Positions 48,508 to 57,878 are shown, counted from the stretch's first letter. The stretch is DNA of 64,000 nt from Janibacter indicus (GCF_900176385.1 NZ_FWXN01000002.1:62001-126000); one strand, 5' to 3'. Numbers and translations are program-made. The notes: a model not told the origin generated them from the sequence alone.

Positions 48508-48538
48508 AGACGGTCGCGGGGCGACCTCCTCAGGGACC
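48501..48538 (-). repeat. Dispersed palindromic repeat, family A, inverted
   Basis: CCCTTCGAGACGGTCGCGGG through CGACCTCCTCAGGGACC, an opposite-strand copy of the family A element. It shares its left end with the preceding terminator. Confidence 0.7.
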
Positions 48539-48589
48539 GCCCTTCGTCATGTGCTGGCCACCGTGGTGACCCGCCGGTAACCTCGGGCC

Positions 48590-49408
48590 ATGCGCAGCAG
48601 CATCGAGTACACGCGACACGCGGGAACCGGCGAGCCGGTCGTCCTCATCCACGGCATCGGCCACCGGCGGCAGGCGTGGGGTGAGGTTCCGGAGCTGCTC
48701 GCGGCGCGCGGTCACGACGTCTACGTCGTCGACCTGCCCGGCCACGGGGAGTCGCCGAAGCCCACCCGCCCGGACGGCTGGTCGATGCGCAGTCATGCCG
48801 AGCAGTTCGAGCGGCTCTTCCGCGAGCTGGACATCGAGCGGCCGCACGTCGTCGGCAACTCACTCGGCGGCGCGATGGCCCTCGAGCTGGCCGCCCGCGA
48901 GGGCGTCGTCAGCAGCGTGACCGCCCTGTCGCCGGCCGGGTTCTTCCCGCCGTGGCACCTGGCCAATGTCGCAGCCAACCTGCTCTTGATGAAGGCCGGC
49001 AGCCACCTCCCCGAGGCGCTGCACCGCCGCCTCACCGCCCACGTGTGGTTTCGCAAGGCGGCCTTCCGTGCCCTCTACACGCACCCGGAGAAGGTCACCG
49101 TCGAGGCGGCGGTGGGGGACACCCTCAACCTGCGCCGGTCACCGGGCTTCTGGCCGCACTTCGTCCGGGCGACCTTCCTGCGCGTCGCCGAGCCGCTCGC
49201 CGTCCCGACGACCATCGCCTGGGGCGACACCGACCGCCTGCTCCTGCCCTCCGAGGCAGACACCGCCCGAGCCCGCTTCCCCGAGGCGACCCACGTCTCG
49301 CTCGAGGACTGCGGGCACTGTCCTCAGATCGACCACCCCGAGCTCGTCGTCGACACCGTCGTCGCGACGATCGAGCGAGCGAGCTCCCGCCAGGGGGCCG
49401 TTCAGTAG
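48590..49408 (+). CDS. Alpha/beta-fold hydrolase
   Basis: 272 residues. The oxyanion-hole segment is VVLIHGIGHRRQAW, the nucleophile elbow VVGNSLGGAMAL, and the catalytic acid and histidine lie in IAWGDTDRLLLP and EDCGHCPQIDHPE. This is a complete epoxide hydrolase/lipase-type alpha/beta hydrolase. The substrate is unknown. It follows the cupin gene after a terminator and is transcribed toward the oxidative cluster. Confidence 0.87.
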   Translation: MRSSIEYTRHAGTGEPVVLIHGIGHRRQAWGEVPELLAARGHDVYVVDLPGHGESPKPTRPDGWSMRSHAEQFERLFRELDIERPHVVGNSLGGAMALELAAREGVVSSVTALSPAGFFPPWHLANVAANLLLMKAGSHLPEALHRRLTAHVWFRKAAFRALYTHPEKVTVEAAVGDTLNLRRSPGFWPHFVRATFLRVAEPLAVPTTIAWGDTDRLLLPSEADTARARFPEATHVSLEDCGHCPQIDHPELVVDTVVATIERASSRQGAVQ

Positions 49409-49485
49409 AACCGGGAGGGGGACGGCTACTCAACAACCGACCTGCGGATGAGCACCTCACCCGTGCTCCTTCATGCGGGCGCACG

Positions 49486-49548
49486 GGCGACGGCATCTGG
49501 ACCCATCCGTCGACGACCGAGGCGCTCAGCGATGTGCTCGTCGGCTGA
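49486..49548 (+). pseudogene. Possible C-terminal relic of a pyridine-nucleotide oxidoreductase
   Basis: A 20-codon tail GIWTHPSTTEALSDVLVG before a stop codon looks like the C-terminus of lipoamide-dehydrogenase-like flavoproteins (usual pattern HPxxxEAL). Nothing upstream in this frame resembles the rest of such a protein. It may be the last trace of a deleted gene, or chance. Confidence 0.25.
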
Positions 49549-49620
49549 GCAGGGGTGCGCGGCTTCGCGGCGAGGCGTAGGTTACCGGTGAGAAACAAGC
49601 CAATGGATGGAAGGTCACCG

Positions 49621-51273
49621 ATGACTGCCGCGCCCAGCCAACCGCAGGGCACCAGCCGCCGCGAGCTGCCGGAGCGTGTCGACGTCCTCGTCGTCGGCGC
49701 CGGCATCTCCGGCATCGGTGCCGCACACCGCATCCTCGAGGCCACGCCCGACGTCGACCTCGCGATCGTCGAGGCCCGCGCAGCGACCGGTGGCACCTGG
49801 GACCTCTTCCGCTACCCGGGGGTGCGCTCGGACTCCGACATGTTCACCCTCTCCTTCCCCTTCCGGCCGTGGCAGGGGCGCAAGGCGATCGCCGACGGTG
49901 GTGACATCCGGGACTACATCCGCGAGACGGCGCGCGAGGGAGGGCTCGACGAGTGGACCCACACCGGGTGCCGGGTCGTCGCGCTCGACTGGTCGAGCGA
50001 CGCCCAGGAGTGGACCGTGCAGGTGGACACGGACGGGGGCCGGCGCGAGGTGCGCGCCGGGTGGGTCCACTTCGGCAGCGGCTACTACAACTACGAGGAG
50101 GCCCACGACCCGGGCTTCGCGGGGGTCGAGGACTTCTCCGGGACCGTGGTGCACCCGCAGTTCTGGCCGCAGGACCTCGACCACGCCCGCAAGCGCGTCG
50201 TCGTCATCGGCTCGGGTGCGACGGCCGTGACCGTCGTCCCGGCGATGGCACAGACGGCGGCCCACGTGACGATGCTCCAGCGCACGCCGAGCTATGTCTT
50301 CTCCCAGCCGGGGGTCGACCCCTTCGTCCAGCTGCTGCGCAACCGGCTGAGCCCGCAGCGGGTGCAGTCGCTCACCCGGGTCAAGAACCTCGGCCTGCAG
50401 TCCTTCCTCTACGAGCTCTCGCGCAAGCGTCCGCGGGCGGCCAACGCGATCGTCCTCGGCCAGGTGCGCGCCTTCCTGCCCAAGGAGGTCGTCGCCGAGC
50501 ACTTCACCCCGCCCTACGACGTGTGGGACCAGCGCCTGTGCGCGGTGCCCGACGGCGACCTCTACGCGGCGATCCGGCGCGGTGCCGCCGACGTCGTCAC
50601 CGGCCACATCGACCGCTTCGTGCCCGAGGGCGTGCGCCTGACCGACGGTCGGGTCCTCGAGGCCGACATCGTCGTCACCGCGACCGGCCTGCGGCTGCAG
50701 CTCTTCGGCGGGGCGCAGGTCTCGGTCAACGGCGCGCCGGTCGACATGGCCCGCCGCTTCGCCTACCGCGGCCTGATGCTCGCCGGCGTCCCCAACGTCA
50801 CGATGACCGTCGGCTACGTCAACGCCTCGTGGACGCTGCGGGCCGACCTGGTGAGCCGCTACGTCGCGCGGCTGCTCGGGCACCTGCGCGACCGTGGCCT
50901 GGGCACCGCGGTCCCGGTCGCGCCCGACGGCATGACGGCCGGCCCGATCATGGACCTGACCTCGGGCTACGTGCAGCGCATCGTCTCGATCTTCCCCAAG
51001 GTCGGTGACCGCGCGCCGTGGACGATGCCGCAGAACTACCTCAAGGACAAGATCGCCTTCCGCCGGGCCGATGTCACCGAGGACATGTTCTTCGCTCCGC
51101 TCGGGGCGAAGGGGGTCGCCCTCCCGTCGGGTGCGGAGGCACCGGCGCAGCTGCCGCTGCCCGGGTCGTCGAGCAATGTCGACGGCGCCGTGGGCGATGT
51201 CGTCGAGGTGCCGGCGACGGAGGCCGCCGAGTCACCGGTCACCGTGGAGGCCGTCGCGGAGACCTCGTGGTGA
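49621..51273 (+). CDS. Flavin-containing (Baeyer-Villiger-type) monooxygenase, EtaA-like
   Basis: 550 residues. The FAD motif is VVGAGISGIGAAHRI, the Baeyer-Villiger fingerprint FSGTVVHPQFWP, and the NADPH motif VVVIGSGATAVTVVPAM. The flanking RYPGVRSDSDMFTLSFPFRP is shared with EtaA-type enzymes that activate ethionamide in mycobacteria. ATG 49621 follows GGAAGG; an in-frame ATG six codons earlier is weaker. It overlaps the following SDR gene by 4 bases. Likely oxidises a ketone to an ester. Confidence 0.9.
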   Translation: MTAAPSQPQGTSRRELPERVDVLVVGAGISGIGAAHRILEATPDVDLAIVEARAATGGTWDLFRYPGVRSDSDMFTLSFPFRPWQGRKAIADGGDIRDYIRETAREGGLDEWTHTGCRVVALDWSSDAQEWTVQVDTDGGRREVRAGWVHFGSGYYNYEEAHDPGFAGVEDFSGTVVHPQFWPQDLDHARKRVVVIGSGATAVTVVPAMAQTAAHVTMLQRTPSYVFSQPGVDPFVQLLRNRLSPQRVQSLTRVKNLGLQSFLYELSRKRPRAANAIVLGQVRAFLPKEVVAEHFTPPYDVWDQRLCAVPDGDLYAAIRRGAADVVTGHIDRFVPEGVRLTDGRVLEADIVVTATGLRLQLFGGAQVSVNGAPVDMARRFAYRGLMLAGVPNVTMTVGYVNASWTLRADLVSRYVARLLGHLRDRGLGTAVPVAPDGMTAGPIMDLTSGYVQRIVSIFPKVGDRAPWTMPQNYLKDKIAFRRADVTEDMFFAPLGAKGVALPSGAEAPAQLPLPGSSSNVDGAVGDVVEVPATEAAESPVTVEAVAETSW

Positions 51274-52121
51274 AGCGCCCCGATCTTGTCGTCGCCGGCG
51301 GCACCGCGGTCGTCACCGGGGCCGCCGGTGGCATGGGCGAGCACCTGGCCAAGGGCCTGGCGCGTCGCGGTGCCGACCTCGTCGTCCTCGACCGCGACGC
51401 CGCCGGCCTCGAGCGGGTCGTCGCGGAGATCGGCCGGGAGACGCCCGGGGCGAGGGTCACCCCCTTCGTCGTCGACCTGTCGGACCGGGCCGCTGTCGAC
51501 GCGGCGATCGCGCGCATCCGCGACGAGCACGCCGGCGTGACGATGCTGTTCAACAACGCCGGCGTCGCGGTCGGTGGCCGGTTCGTCGACGTCTCGGCAC
51601 AAGACTTCGACTGGCTGCTCGAGATCAACCTGCTCGTGCCGATCCGGCTCACCCGGGCGCTGCTGCCGCTCATGCTCGCCAACGGTCAGGGGCAGGTGGT
51701 CAACACCTCGAGCCTCTTCGGGCTCATCGGCCCGCCGGGGCAGTCGGCATACTCGACGAGCAAGTTCGGGCTGCGCGGGTTCAGCGAGTCGCTGCGCAGC
51801 GAGCTCGAGGCGGAGGACCAGCCGGTGGGGGTCACGAGCGTGCACCCGGGCGGCATCCGCACCGGCATCGCCCGGAACGCCCGGATCGCCGCGGGCACCG
51901 ACCCCGACGAGGAAGAGCGTGGACGCGCGGCCTTCGACAAGGTGCTGCGCTACCCGGCCGACCGGGCCGCCGAGGAGATCATCGAGGCCGCCGTCGCCCG
52001 GCGCCCCCGGCTGCTCATCGGCAACGACGCCCGCGCCCTCGACGCCGTCGCCCGGCTGCTGCCCGCGCGCTACTGGTCGCTCATGGGTCGAGGGATGGCC
52101 CTCGCGGCGAAGCGCCAGTAG
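51270..52121 (+). CDS. Short-chain dehydrogenase/reductase
   Basis: 283 residues of classical SDR type. The cofactor motif is VVTGAAGGMGEHLAKGLA, the NNAG motif is LFNNAGVAVGG, and the catalytic serine, tyrosine and lysine lie in VVNTSSLFG and AYSTSKFGLRG. GTG 51270 overlaps the monooxygenase stop (GTGA), so translation is coupled; the pair probably interconverts an alcohol, ketone and ester. Confidence 0.9.
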   Translation: MKRPDLVVAGGTAVVTGAAGGMGEHLAKGLARRGADLVVLDRDAAGLERVVAEIGRETPGARVTPFVVDLSDRAAVDAAIARIRDEHAGVTMLFNNAGVAVGGRFVDVSAQDFDWLLEINLLVPIRLTRALLPLMLANGQGQVVNTSSLFGLIGPPGQSAYSTSKFGLRGFSESLRSELEAEDQPVGVTSVHPGGIRTGIARNARIAAGTDPDEEERGRAAFDKVLRYPADRAAEEIIEAAVARRPRLLIGNDARALDAVARLLPARYWSLMGRGMALAAKRQ

Positions 52122-52140
52122 CGACTGCCATCATGGGGCC

Positions 52141-53139
52141 ATGACGATGCCCCAGCAGCTCCAGGGCCGACTGCGCCTGCCGATCATCTCTGCGCCGATG
52201 TTCCTCGGCTCGGGCGTCGACCTCGTCGTCGGTGCCTGCCGCGCCGGGGTCGTCGGGACCTTCCCGGCGCTCAACCTGCGCACCACCGAGGACTTCGACG
52301 GGTGGCTGACGCAGATCGAGACGGCCCTGGCCGAGCCCGACGCGAGCGGTCGCCGGCCCGCGCCCTTCGGCGTCAACTTCATCGTCCACCACACCAACAA
52401 GCGCATCGAGGCCGACCTCGAGCAGATCGTCGCGCACGAGGTGCCGCTCGTCATCACCAGCCTCGGCGCTGCCAAGGAGGTCGTCGACGCGGTCCACTCC
52501 TACGGCGGCCTCGTCTTCCACGACGTCACCAATGCCAAGCACGCGGCCAAGGCGGCGGCCGCGGGGGTGGACGGGCTCATTCTCGTCTCGGCCGGTGCCG
52601 GTGGGCACGCCGGCGGGCTCAACCCCTTCGCCCTGATCACCGAGGTGCGCACCGTGTGGGACGGCCCGCTCGTCCTCGGCGGTGCCCTGTCGACCGGTCG
52701 CGACGTGCTCGCCGCCCAGGCCGCCGGTGCCGACCTGGCCTACATGGGCACGCGGTTCCTCGCGACGAGCGAGTCGCTCGTGTCGCAGGAGTACGGCGAC
52801 ATGCTCGTCGGGCACAGCGCCGAGCAGATCGTCTACACCCCGTCGATCAGCACCATCCCGGCCAACTTCCTGCGCGAGAGCATCGCCGCCGCCGGCCTCG
52901 ACCCCGACCACCTGCCGGTGCCCGAGCGGGTCGACCTCGGCCACGTCACCAACCCGCACGCCGAGGAGCCGCAGAGCACGACCTCGACGACCGCCCCCAA
53001 GGCGTGGAAGGAGATCTGGAGCGCCGGCCAGTCCGTCGCCGGCATCTCCTCCGTCGTCCCCGTGGCCGAGCTCGTCGACCAGCTCGAGGCCGAGTACACC
53101 CAGGCGAAGGGGGAGCTGCTCGCGGTCCTCGGCGAGTAG
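52141..53139 (+). CDS. Nitronate monooxygenase (2-nitropropane dioxygenase family)
   Basis: 332-residue FMN TIM-barrel enzyme. Visible motifs are PIISAPMFLGSGVDLVVGAC at the start, the flavin/phosphate segments LVSAGAGGHAGGLNPFALI and VLGGALSTGRDVLAAQAAGA, and AYMGTRFLATSES. Members oxidise nitronates or reduce related substrates with FMN. It begins 19 bases after the SDR stop and is probably on the same transcript. The physiological substrate is unknown. Confidence 0.88.
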   Translation: MTMPQQLQGRLRLPIISAPMFLGSGVDLVVGACRAGVVGTFPALNLRTTEDFDGWLTQIETALAEPDASGRRPAPFGVNFIVHHTNKRIEADLEQIVAHEVPLVITSLGAAKEVVDAVHSYGGLVFHDVTNAKHAAKAAAAGVDGLILVSAGAGGHAGGLNPFALITEVRTVWDGPLVLGGALSTGRDVLAAQAAGADLAYMGTRFLATSESLVSQEYGDMLVGHSAEQIVYTPSISTIPANFLRESIAAAGLDPDHLPVPERVDLGHVTNPHAEEPQSTTSTTAPKAWKEIWSAGQSVAGISSVVPVAELVDQLEAEYTQAKGELLAVLGE

Positions 53140-53206
53140 GTGAGCCGGCGTCCGTGGGCGCGAACCCCCCCTTGCGCGGATGGACCGCGGAGCTAGCGTG
53201 GGGTGC

Positions 53207-54037
53207 ATGGCTGAAACCCCCACTCGCGTCCTCGGGGACGGCACGTCGGTGCCGGTCCTCGGATTCGGCACCTACCCGCTGCGCGGGGACGACGGCGTGC
53301 GCGCCATCGCATCGGCTCTCGAGGTGGGCTACCGGCTCATCGACACGGCGGTCAACTACCGCAACGAGCGAGAGGTGACCGAGGCGATCCGGGCGAGCGG
53401 CATCGACCGCGGCGATGTCTTCGTCCAGACCAAAGTCCCCGGCCGTGACCACGAGAACGCCCGTACGAGCATCGAGACCTCGCTGCAGGTCATGGACCTC
53501 GAGTACCTCGACAGCGTGCTCATCCACTGGCCCAATCCCTCGCAGGGCCACTACGTGAAGGCTTGGCAGGGGCTCGTCGACGCGCGCGAGGCGGGGCTGG
53601 TCCGCTCGATCGGCGTCAGCAACTTCACGCCCGCCCACCTCGACGAGATCATCGAGGCGACCGGCGTGGCTCCGGCGAGCAACCAGGTCGAGATGCACCC
53701 CGCCTTCCCACAGGCGGACCAGCGTGCCGCCGACGCCGAGCGGGGCATCACGACGCAGGCGTGGAGCCCGATCGGCCGGGGCGAGATCCTCGACGCCGAG
53801 CCGGTTGTCGCCGCCGCGCGGGCCCACGACGTCACGCCCGCCCAGGTCGTCCTGCGTTGGCACCTGCACCTCGGGTCGCTCCCGCTGCCGAAGTCCGGTG
53901 ACCCGGAGCGGCAGCGGGCCAACCTCGAGATCCTCGGCTTCGACCTCTCCGAGGCCGAGACCGAGGCGATCACCGCGCTCGGCCGTCCCGACGGGCGCCT
54001 CTTCGACGCCGACCCGACGTACCACGAGGAGATGTGA
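53207..54037 (+). CDS. Aldo/keto reductase
   Basis: 276 residues. The AKR tetrad is visible: D and Y in LIDTAVNYRNEREV, K in FVQTKVPGRDHE and H in SVLIHWPNPSQ. The cofactor-binding end is LPLPKSGDPERQRANLEI. Similar to 2,5-diketo-D-gluconate reductase-like enzymes, which reduce aldehydes or ketones with NADPH. The stop overlaps the aminotransferase start, so the two are translationally coupled. Confidence 0.9.
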   Translation: MAETPTRVLGDGTSVPVLGFGTYPLRGDDGVRAIASALEVGYRLIDTAVNYRNEREVTEAIRASGIDRGDVFVQTKVPGRDHENARTSIETSLQVMDLEYLDSVLIHWPNPSQGHYVKAWQGLVDAREAGLVRSIGVSNFTPAHLDEIIEATGVAPASNQVEMHPAFPQADQRAADAERGITTQAWSPIGRGEILDAEPVVAAARAHDVTPAQVVLRWHLHLGSLPLPKSGDPERQRANLEILGFDLSEAETEAITALGRPDGRLFDADPTYHEEM

Positions 54038-55389
54038 TGGAACTGCTGCCCCGCCTCGACGCCGCGGAGGTGCGCCGACTCGACCGTGCGCACGTCATGC
54101 ACTCGTGGAGCGCGCAGGACCTCATCGACCCTGCGGGGGTCGTGGCGGCACGGGGCAGCAGGTTCACCGACCACACCGGTCGCGAGTACCTCGACTTCTC
54201 GAGCCAGCTGGTCAACGTCAACCTCGGGCACCAGCACCCAGACCTCGTCGCGGCGATTGCCGAGGCCGCCGGTCGGATGACGACGATGGCGCCGAGCTTC
54301 GCCGTCGAGACCCGCTCGCAGGCGGCCGCGATGATTGCCGACCGGGCGCCGGGCGACCTCGACGCGGTCTTCTTCACCAATGGTGGCGCCGACGCCAACG
54401 AGCACGCGATCCGCATGGCGCGGCTGCACACCGGCCGACACAAGGTGCTGGCCGCGTACCGCAGCTACCACGGCGGCACGGCGGGCGCGATGGCCCTCAC
54501 CGGCGAGCCGCGGCGATGGGGGAGCGAGCCGTCCCTGCCCGGCATCGTCCACCACTGGGGTCCCTACCCCTACCGCTCGCCCTTCCACTCCGACAGCCCC
54601 GAGCAGGAGTGCGAGCGGGCGCTGGCCCACCTGCGCGAGGTCGTCGAGGTCGAGGGTCCGCAGCACGTCGCCGCGATCGTCCTCGAGACGGTCGTCGGGA
54701 CCAACGGCGTGCTCGTGCCGCCCGACGGCTACCTCGCCGGGGTGCGCACCCTGTGCGACGAGCACGGGATCGTCATGATCGCCGACGAGGTCATGGCCGG
54801 CTTCGGCCGGGTCGGCGAGTGGTTCGCCGTGGACCGGTGGGGCATCACGCCCGACCTCATCACCTTCGCGAAGGGGGTCAACTCCGGCTACGTCCCCCTC
54901 GGCGGGGTCGTCGTCAGCGCCGCGATCCGCGAGACCTTCGGCCGCCGGCCCTATCCGGGCGGGCTGACCTACCAGGGGCACCCGCTCGCCTGCGCCTCCG
55001 CGGTGGCGTCGATGAGGATCTTCGAGCGGGACGGGGTCGTCGAGCACGCCCGCGCGCTCGGCGAGGACGTCATCGGGCCGGGCTTGCGCGAGATCGCGCA
55101 GCGCCACCCGAGTGTCGGCGAGGTCCGCGGGCTCGGCGTCATGTGGGCGGTCGAGCTGGTCCGAGACCGCGAGACCCGAGAGCCGCTCGTGCCCTTCAAC
55201 GCCTCGGGCGACGCGGCCTCCCCGATGTCCGAGGTTGCTGCGGCGTGCAAGGCCGCCGGGCTGTGGCCGATGATCGCCGGCAACCGCGTCCACGTCGTCC
55301 CGCCGTGCACGACGACCGCCGACGAGGTCCGCGAGGGTTTGGCGATCCTCGACGAAGCGCTGGCCGTCGCCGACGCCCGCACCGCGTGA
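54037..55389 (+). CDS. Class III aminotransferase (taurine/omega-amino acid type)
   Basis: 450-residue pyridoxal-phosphate enzyme. HVMHSWSAQDLIDPAGVV and YLDFSSQLVNVNLGHQHP resemble taurine/beta-alanine-type omega aminotransferases. Cofactor contacts are ADEVMAGFGRVGEW and the lysine in ITFAKGVNSGYVPLGG. ATG 54037 is the second start codon; GTG 54034 directly before it is an alternative. It overlaps the AKR stop and the acyl-CoA synthetase start (GTGA), forming a coupled three-gene unit. The amine donor is unknown. Confidence 0.87.
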   Translation: MELLPRLDAAEVRRLDRAHVMHSWSAQDLIDPAGVVAARGSRFTDHTGREYLDFSSQLVNVNLGHQHPDLVAAIAEAAGRMTTMAPSFAVETRSQAAAMIADRAPGDLDAVFFTNGGADANEHAIRMARLHTGRHKVLAAYRSYHGGTAGAMALTGEPRRWGSEPSLPGIVHHWGPYPYRSPFHSDSPEQECERALAHLREVVEVEGPQHVAAIVLETVVGTNGVLVPPDGYLAGVRTLCDEHGIVMIADEVMAGFGRVGEWFAVDRWGITPDLITFAKGVNSGYVPLGGVVVSAAIRETFGRRPYPGGLTYQGHPLACASAVASMRIFERDGVVEHARALGEDVIGPGLREIAQRHPSVGEVRGLGVMWAVELVRDRETREPLVPFNASGDAASPMSEVAAACKAAGLWPMIAGNRVHVVPPCTTTADEVREGLAILDEALAVADARTA

Positions 55390-56942
55390 CGGGCGGTGAT
55401 CGTTGGCCGGTACGCCCCGAGCCGGGCGAGGCAGTGCCGACCCCCTTCGGCATGTCGGCCTACTGCGTCGGTGACCCCGCTGCGCACGCCCCCGACCGGG
55501 ACGCCCTCGTCGTCGTCCACGGGCCGGGTGACGACTCGCGCTGGACCTTCGCCGAGGTCGACGACGTCGTCCGGGCCGTCGCGGCCGGGCTGCTCGGGCT
55601 GGGGTTGCAGTCGGGCGACCGGGTGCTGCTGCGCATGGGCAACCGGGCGGACTTCCCCTTCGTCTTCTTCGGGGCGATCGCGGCCGGTCTCGTCGCTGTG
55701 CCGACGAGTGCCCAGCTGACCGCCGACGAGGCCGCCGGGCTGCTCGACGACAGCGGCGCCCGGGCGGTCGCCCTCGACCACGACCTCGATCTCGCTGTGC
55801 CGCAGGGGGTCTCGGTCGTCACCACCGAGGACGTCGACCGCTGGGTAGCTGGCGTTGAGCGGGCCGAGCACGACCTCGGCGACCCTGATCGGCCAGCCTT
55901 CATCACCTACACCTCCGGCACCACCGGACGGCCGAAGGGGGTCGTCCACGCCCACCGCAGTGCCTGGGGGAGGCGCCCCATGTACCGCGGCTGGTACGGC
56001 CTCGGCGAGGGTGACGTCATGCTCCACGCGGGGGCACTCAACTGGACCTACACGCTCGGCGTCGGACTCACTGACCCGTGGGCCAACGCCGCGACCGCCA
56101 TCGTCTACGACGGCCCCCGTGACGGGCTCGTCTGGCCGCGAATCGTCCACTCGCACAAGGCGACCCATCTCGCGGCCGTGCCCGGGGTCTACCGTCACCT
56201 GCTGCGTCACGGTGACCCGGGGGAGTGGGACCTGAGCTCCCTGCGGACCGCGCTCGTCGCCGGTGAGGCGCTGCCCACGGCACTGCTCGAGGAGTGGAGC
56301 GCCGCGACCGGGGTGCCGCTGCACGAGTCGCTCGGCATGAGCGAGATCTCGACCTTCGTCTCGACCGGGCCGGACGTGCCCGTGCGGCCCGGCAGCCCGG
56401 GGCGGGCCCAGCCCGGTCGGCGGATCGCCGTGCTCGACCCTGACGAGCTCGACGCACCCCGCGAGCTGCCCGCGGGTGAGGTGGGGCGCCTGGCCGTGCA
56501 CCGCAGCGACCCCGGTCTGATGCTCGGCTACTGGCAGCGGCCGGAGGAGACAGCGGAGGTCCTGCGGGGCGAGTGGTTCGTCACCGGTGACCTCGCCGAG
56601 CTGGACGCCGACGGCTACCTGACCTACCACGGCCGCGCGGACGACGTCATGAACGCCATGGGGTACCGCGTCTCCCCGGTCGAGGTCGAGGACGCACTCG
56701 CCGGGGTGGCCGGCGTCGCCGACGTCGCCGTGACGGCCCTCGACGTGGGCGACGGGGTCAGCATCGTGTGTGCCTGGGTCGTGCCGACGCCCGACGCGAC
56801 GGACCCGGAGGCCTTGCGCGACAGGGTGATCGAGCAGGCGGGGCAGCGGCTCGCGGCCTACAAGCGCCCCCGGGAGGTGCGCCTGGTCGACGCCCTGCCG
56901 CGCACGGCCAACGGCAAGGTGGTGCGCCGCGACCTGCGGTGA
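55386..56942 (+). CDS. AMP-forming acyl-CoA synthetase
   Basis: 518 residues of the ANL adenylating superfamily. The phosphate-binding loop is ITYTSGTTGRPKGVV, the A5 motif LHESLGMSEIS, the A7 motif EWFVTGDLAELDADG and the C-terminal lysine is in RTANGKVVRRDL. It activates a carboxylic acid to its CoA ester. It is the last gene of the aminotransferase unit; together they could degrade an omega-amino acid to an acid and then to an acyl-CoA. Confidence 0.9.
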   Translation: MTGGDRWPVRPEPGEAVPTPFGMSAYCVGDPAAHAPDRDALVVVHGPGDDSRWTFAEVDDVVRAVAAGLLGLGLQSGDRVLLRMGNRADFPFVFFGAIAAGLVAVPTSAQLTADEAAGLLDDSGARAVALDHDLDLAVPQGVSVVTTEDVDRWVAGVERAEHDLGDPDRPAFITYTSGTTGRPKGVVHAHRSAWGRRPMYRGWYGLGEGDVMLHAGALNWTYTLGVGLTDPWANAATAIVYDGPRDGLVWPRIVHSHKATHLAAVPGVYRHLLRHGDPGEWDLSSLRTALVAGEALPTALLEEWSAATGVPLHESLGMSEISTFVSTGPDVPVRPGSPGRAQPGRRIAVLDPDELDAPRELPAGEVGRLAVHRSDPGLMLGYWQRPEETAEVLRGEWFVTGDLAELDADGYLTYHGRADDVMNAMGYRVSPVEVEDALAGVAGVADVAVTALDVGDGVSIVCAWVVPTPDATDPEALRDRVIEQAGQRLAAYKRPREVRLVDALPRTANGKVVRRDLR

Positions 56943-56945
56943 GGC

Positions 56946-57461
56946 TCAGCAGCGCTCGGTGTAGGCCGCCTCGAGCTCGGGGATGCCGACCTGCTCGAAG
57001 ATCTCGATCCGCCGTCCGTCGAGCGACGCCGCGAGGGCGTCGAGGCACATGTGGTAGCCCGCGGCATTGCTCGGCCACCCGCGCTCGGCCGGGTCGACGA
57101 CATGGACGGTCGTCACCAGCCGGGTGCCCTCGTCGGTGGGCGTGAGCTCGAAGTGGATCCGCTCGCTGTCCCACATGAAGGCGAAGGTGCGCGGCGGGTC
57201 CCACTCGAGGATCTCGCCCTCGAGGGTGGGGGTGTCCTCGGGCTGCTGGTCGGCCTCCGGCCAGAAGGGCAGGGTGACGTGGGCTCCCTTCGCCCGCTCG
57301 CCGACGATGTCGGCGGGAAACCAGTCGTGCAGGTGCTCGGACTCGGTGAGGGCGCGCCAGACCCGCTCCGGCGGGTGCGCGAGGGGCCGGTCGTAGGTGA
57401 GGACGACGGTCGCGCCGTCGTGGGTCACGGTGCCGAGGGGGTTGCTCGTGGATGTGGTCAT
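56946..57461 (-). CDS. SRPBCC-family (AHSA1-like) protein
   Basis: 171 residues with the activator-of-Hsp90-like START fold: LTYDRPLAHPPERVWRALTE at the start and EIFEQVGIPELEAAY near the end. It overlaps the stop region of an ArsR-type regulator by 4 bases, a standard ArsR-AHSA1 pair in actinobacteria. Ligand unknown. It converges on the acyl-CoA synthetase gene with a 3-base gap. Confidence 0.82.
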   Translation of the reverse strand: MTTSTSNPLGTVTHDGATVVLTYDRPLAHPPERVWRALTESEHLHDWFPADIVGERAKGAHVTLPFWPEADQQPEDTPTLEGEILEWDPPRTFAFMWDSERIHFELTPTDEGTRLVTTVHVVDPAERGWPSNAAGYHMCLDALAASLDGRRIEIFEQVGIPELEAAYTERC

Positions 57462-57796
57462 GACTGCTCCTGGGGGTCGTCCATGGTGTCGAGGTGGCGC
57501 TCGAGGTCGTCGAGCCGATCGGCCCACGCCCTGCGGAAGGGCGCGAGCCAGAGATCGAGGACCAGCAGCTGGTCGGGCTGCACGGCGTAGTGCCGACGTG
57601 GTCCGTCGACGCGAGCCCGGACGAGGTCGGCCTCGCCGAGCTGCTTGAGGTGCTTGGACACGCTGGGTTGGGAGGTGCCGAGCGCGGTGACCAGCTCGCC
57701 CACGGTGCGCTCGCCGGTGCTCAGCTCCTCGAGGATCCGACGCCGGGTCGGGTCGGCGAGGAGGGCGAAGACGTCGCGCGTGGGCATGGCATTCAT
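57458..57796 (-). CDS. ArsR/SmtB-family winged-helix regulator
   Basis: About 112 residues. The HTH reads VGELVTALGTSQPSVSKHLK and the preceding DPTRRRILEELSTGE is diagnostic. The metal-binding cysteines of true ArsR/SmtB are absent, as in most ArsR proteins paired with AHSA1 genes. ATG 57796 is used; ATG 57787 is possible and TTG 57805 unlikely. AT-rich palindromic sequence (ATATTCCGCAATATTCATAT, 57795-57814) covers the start and is a likely autoregulatory site. Confidence 0.85.
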   Translation of the reverse strand: MNAMPTRDVFALLADPTRRRILEELSTGERTVGELVTALGTSQPSVSKHLKQLGEADLVRARVDGPRRHYAVQPDQLLVLDLWLAPFRRAWADRLDDLERHLDTMDDPQEQS

Positions 57797-57856
57797 ATTC
57801 CGCAATATTCATATGCCTGTCAAGGCATTTGGTCGACTTGACCTCTGGTTCAAAAA

Positions 57857-57871
57857 TGATAATCGTTCTCA
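57857..57871. promoter_or_regulatory. Zur/Fur-like operator
   Basis: TGATAATCGTTCTCA, a TGAnAA-N3-TTnTCA palindrome of the Fur-superfamily type and close to known actinobacterial Zur boxes. It lies 7 bases before the start of the His-rich AztD-like lipoprotein, so zinc would repress that gene. Confidence 0.6.
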
Positions 57872-57878
57872 GGTCGGG

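Noticed and set aside
53724-55385. Long frame joined to the acyl-CoA synthetase N-terminus
   Set aside because: It overlaps the aldo/keto reductase and aminotransferase genes in another frame; the coupled GTG at 55386 is the credible start.
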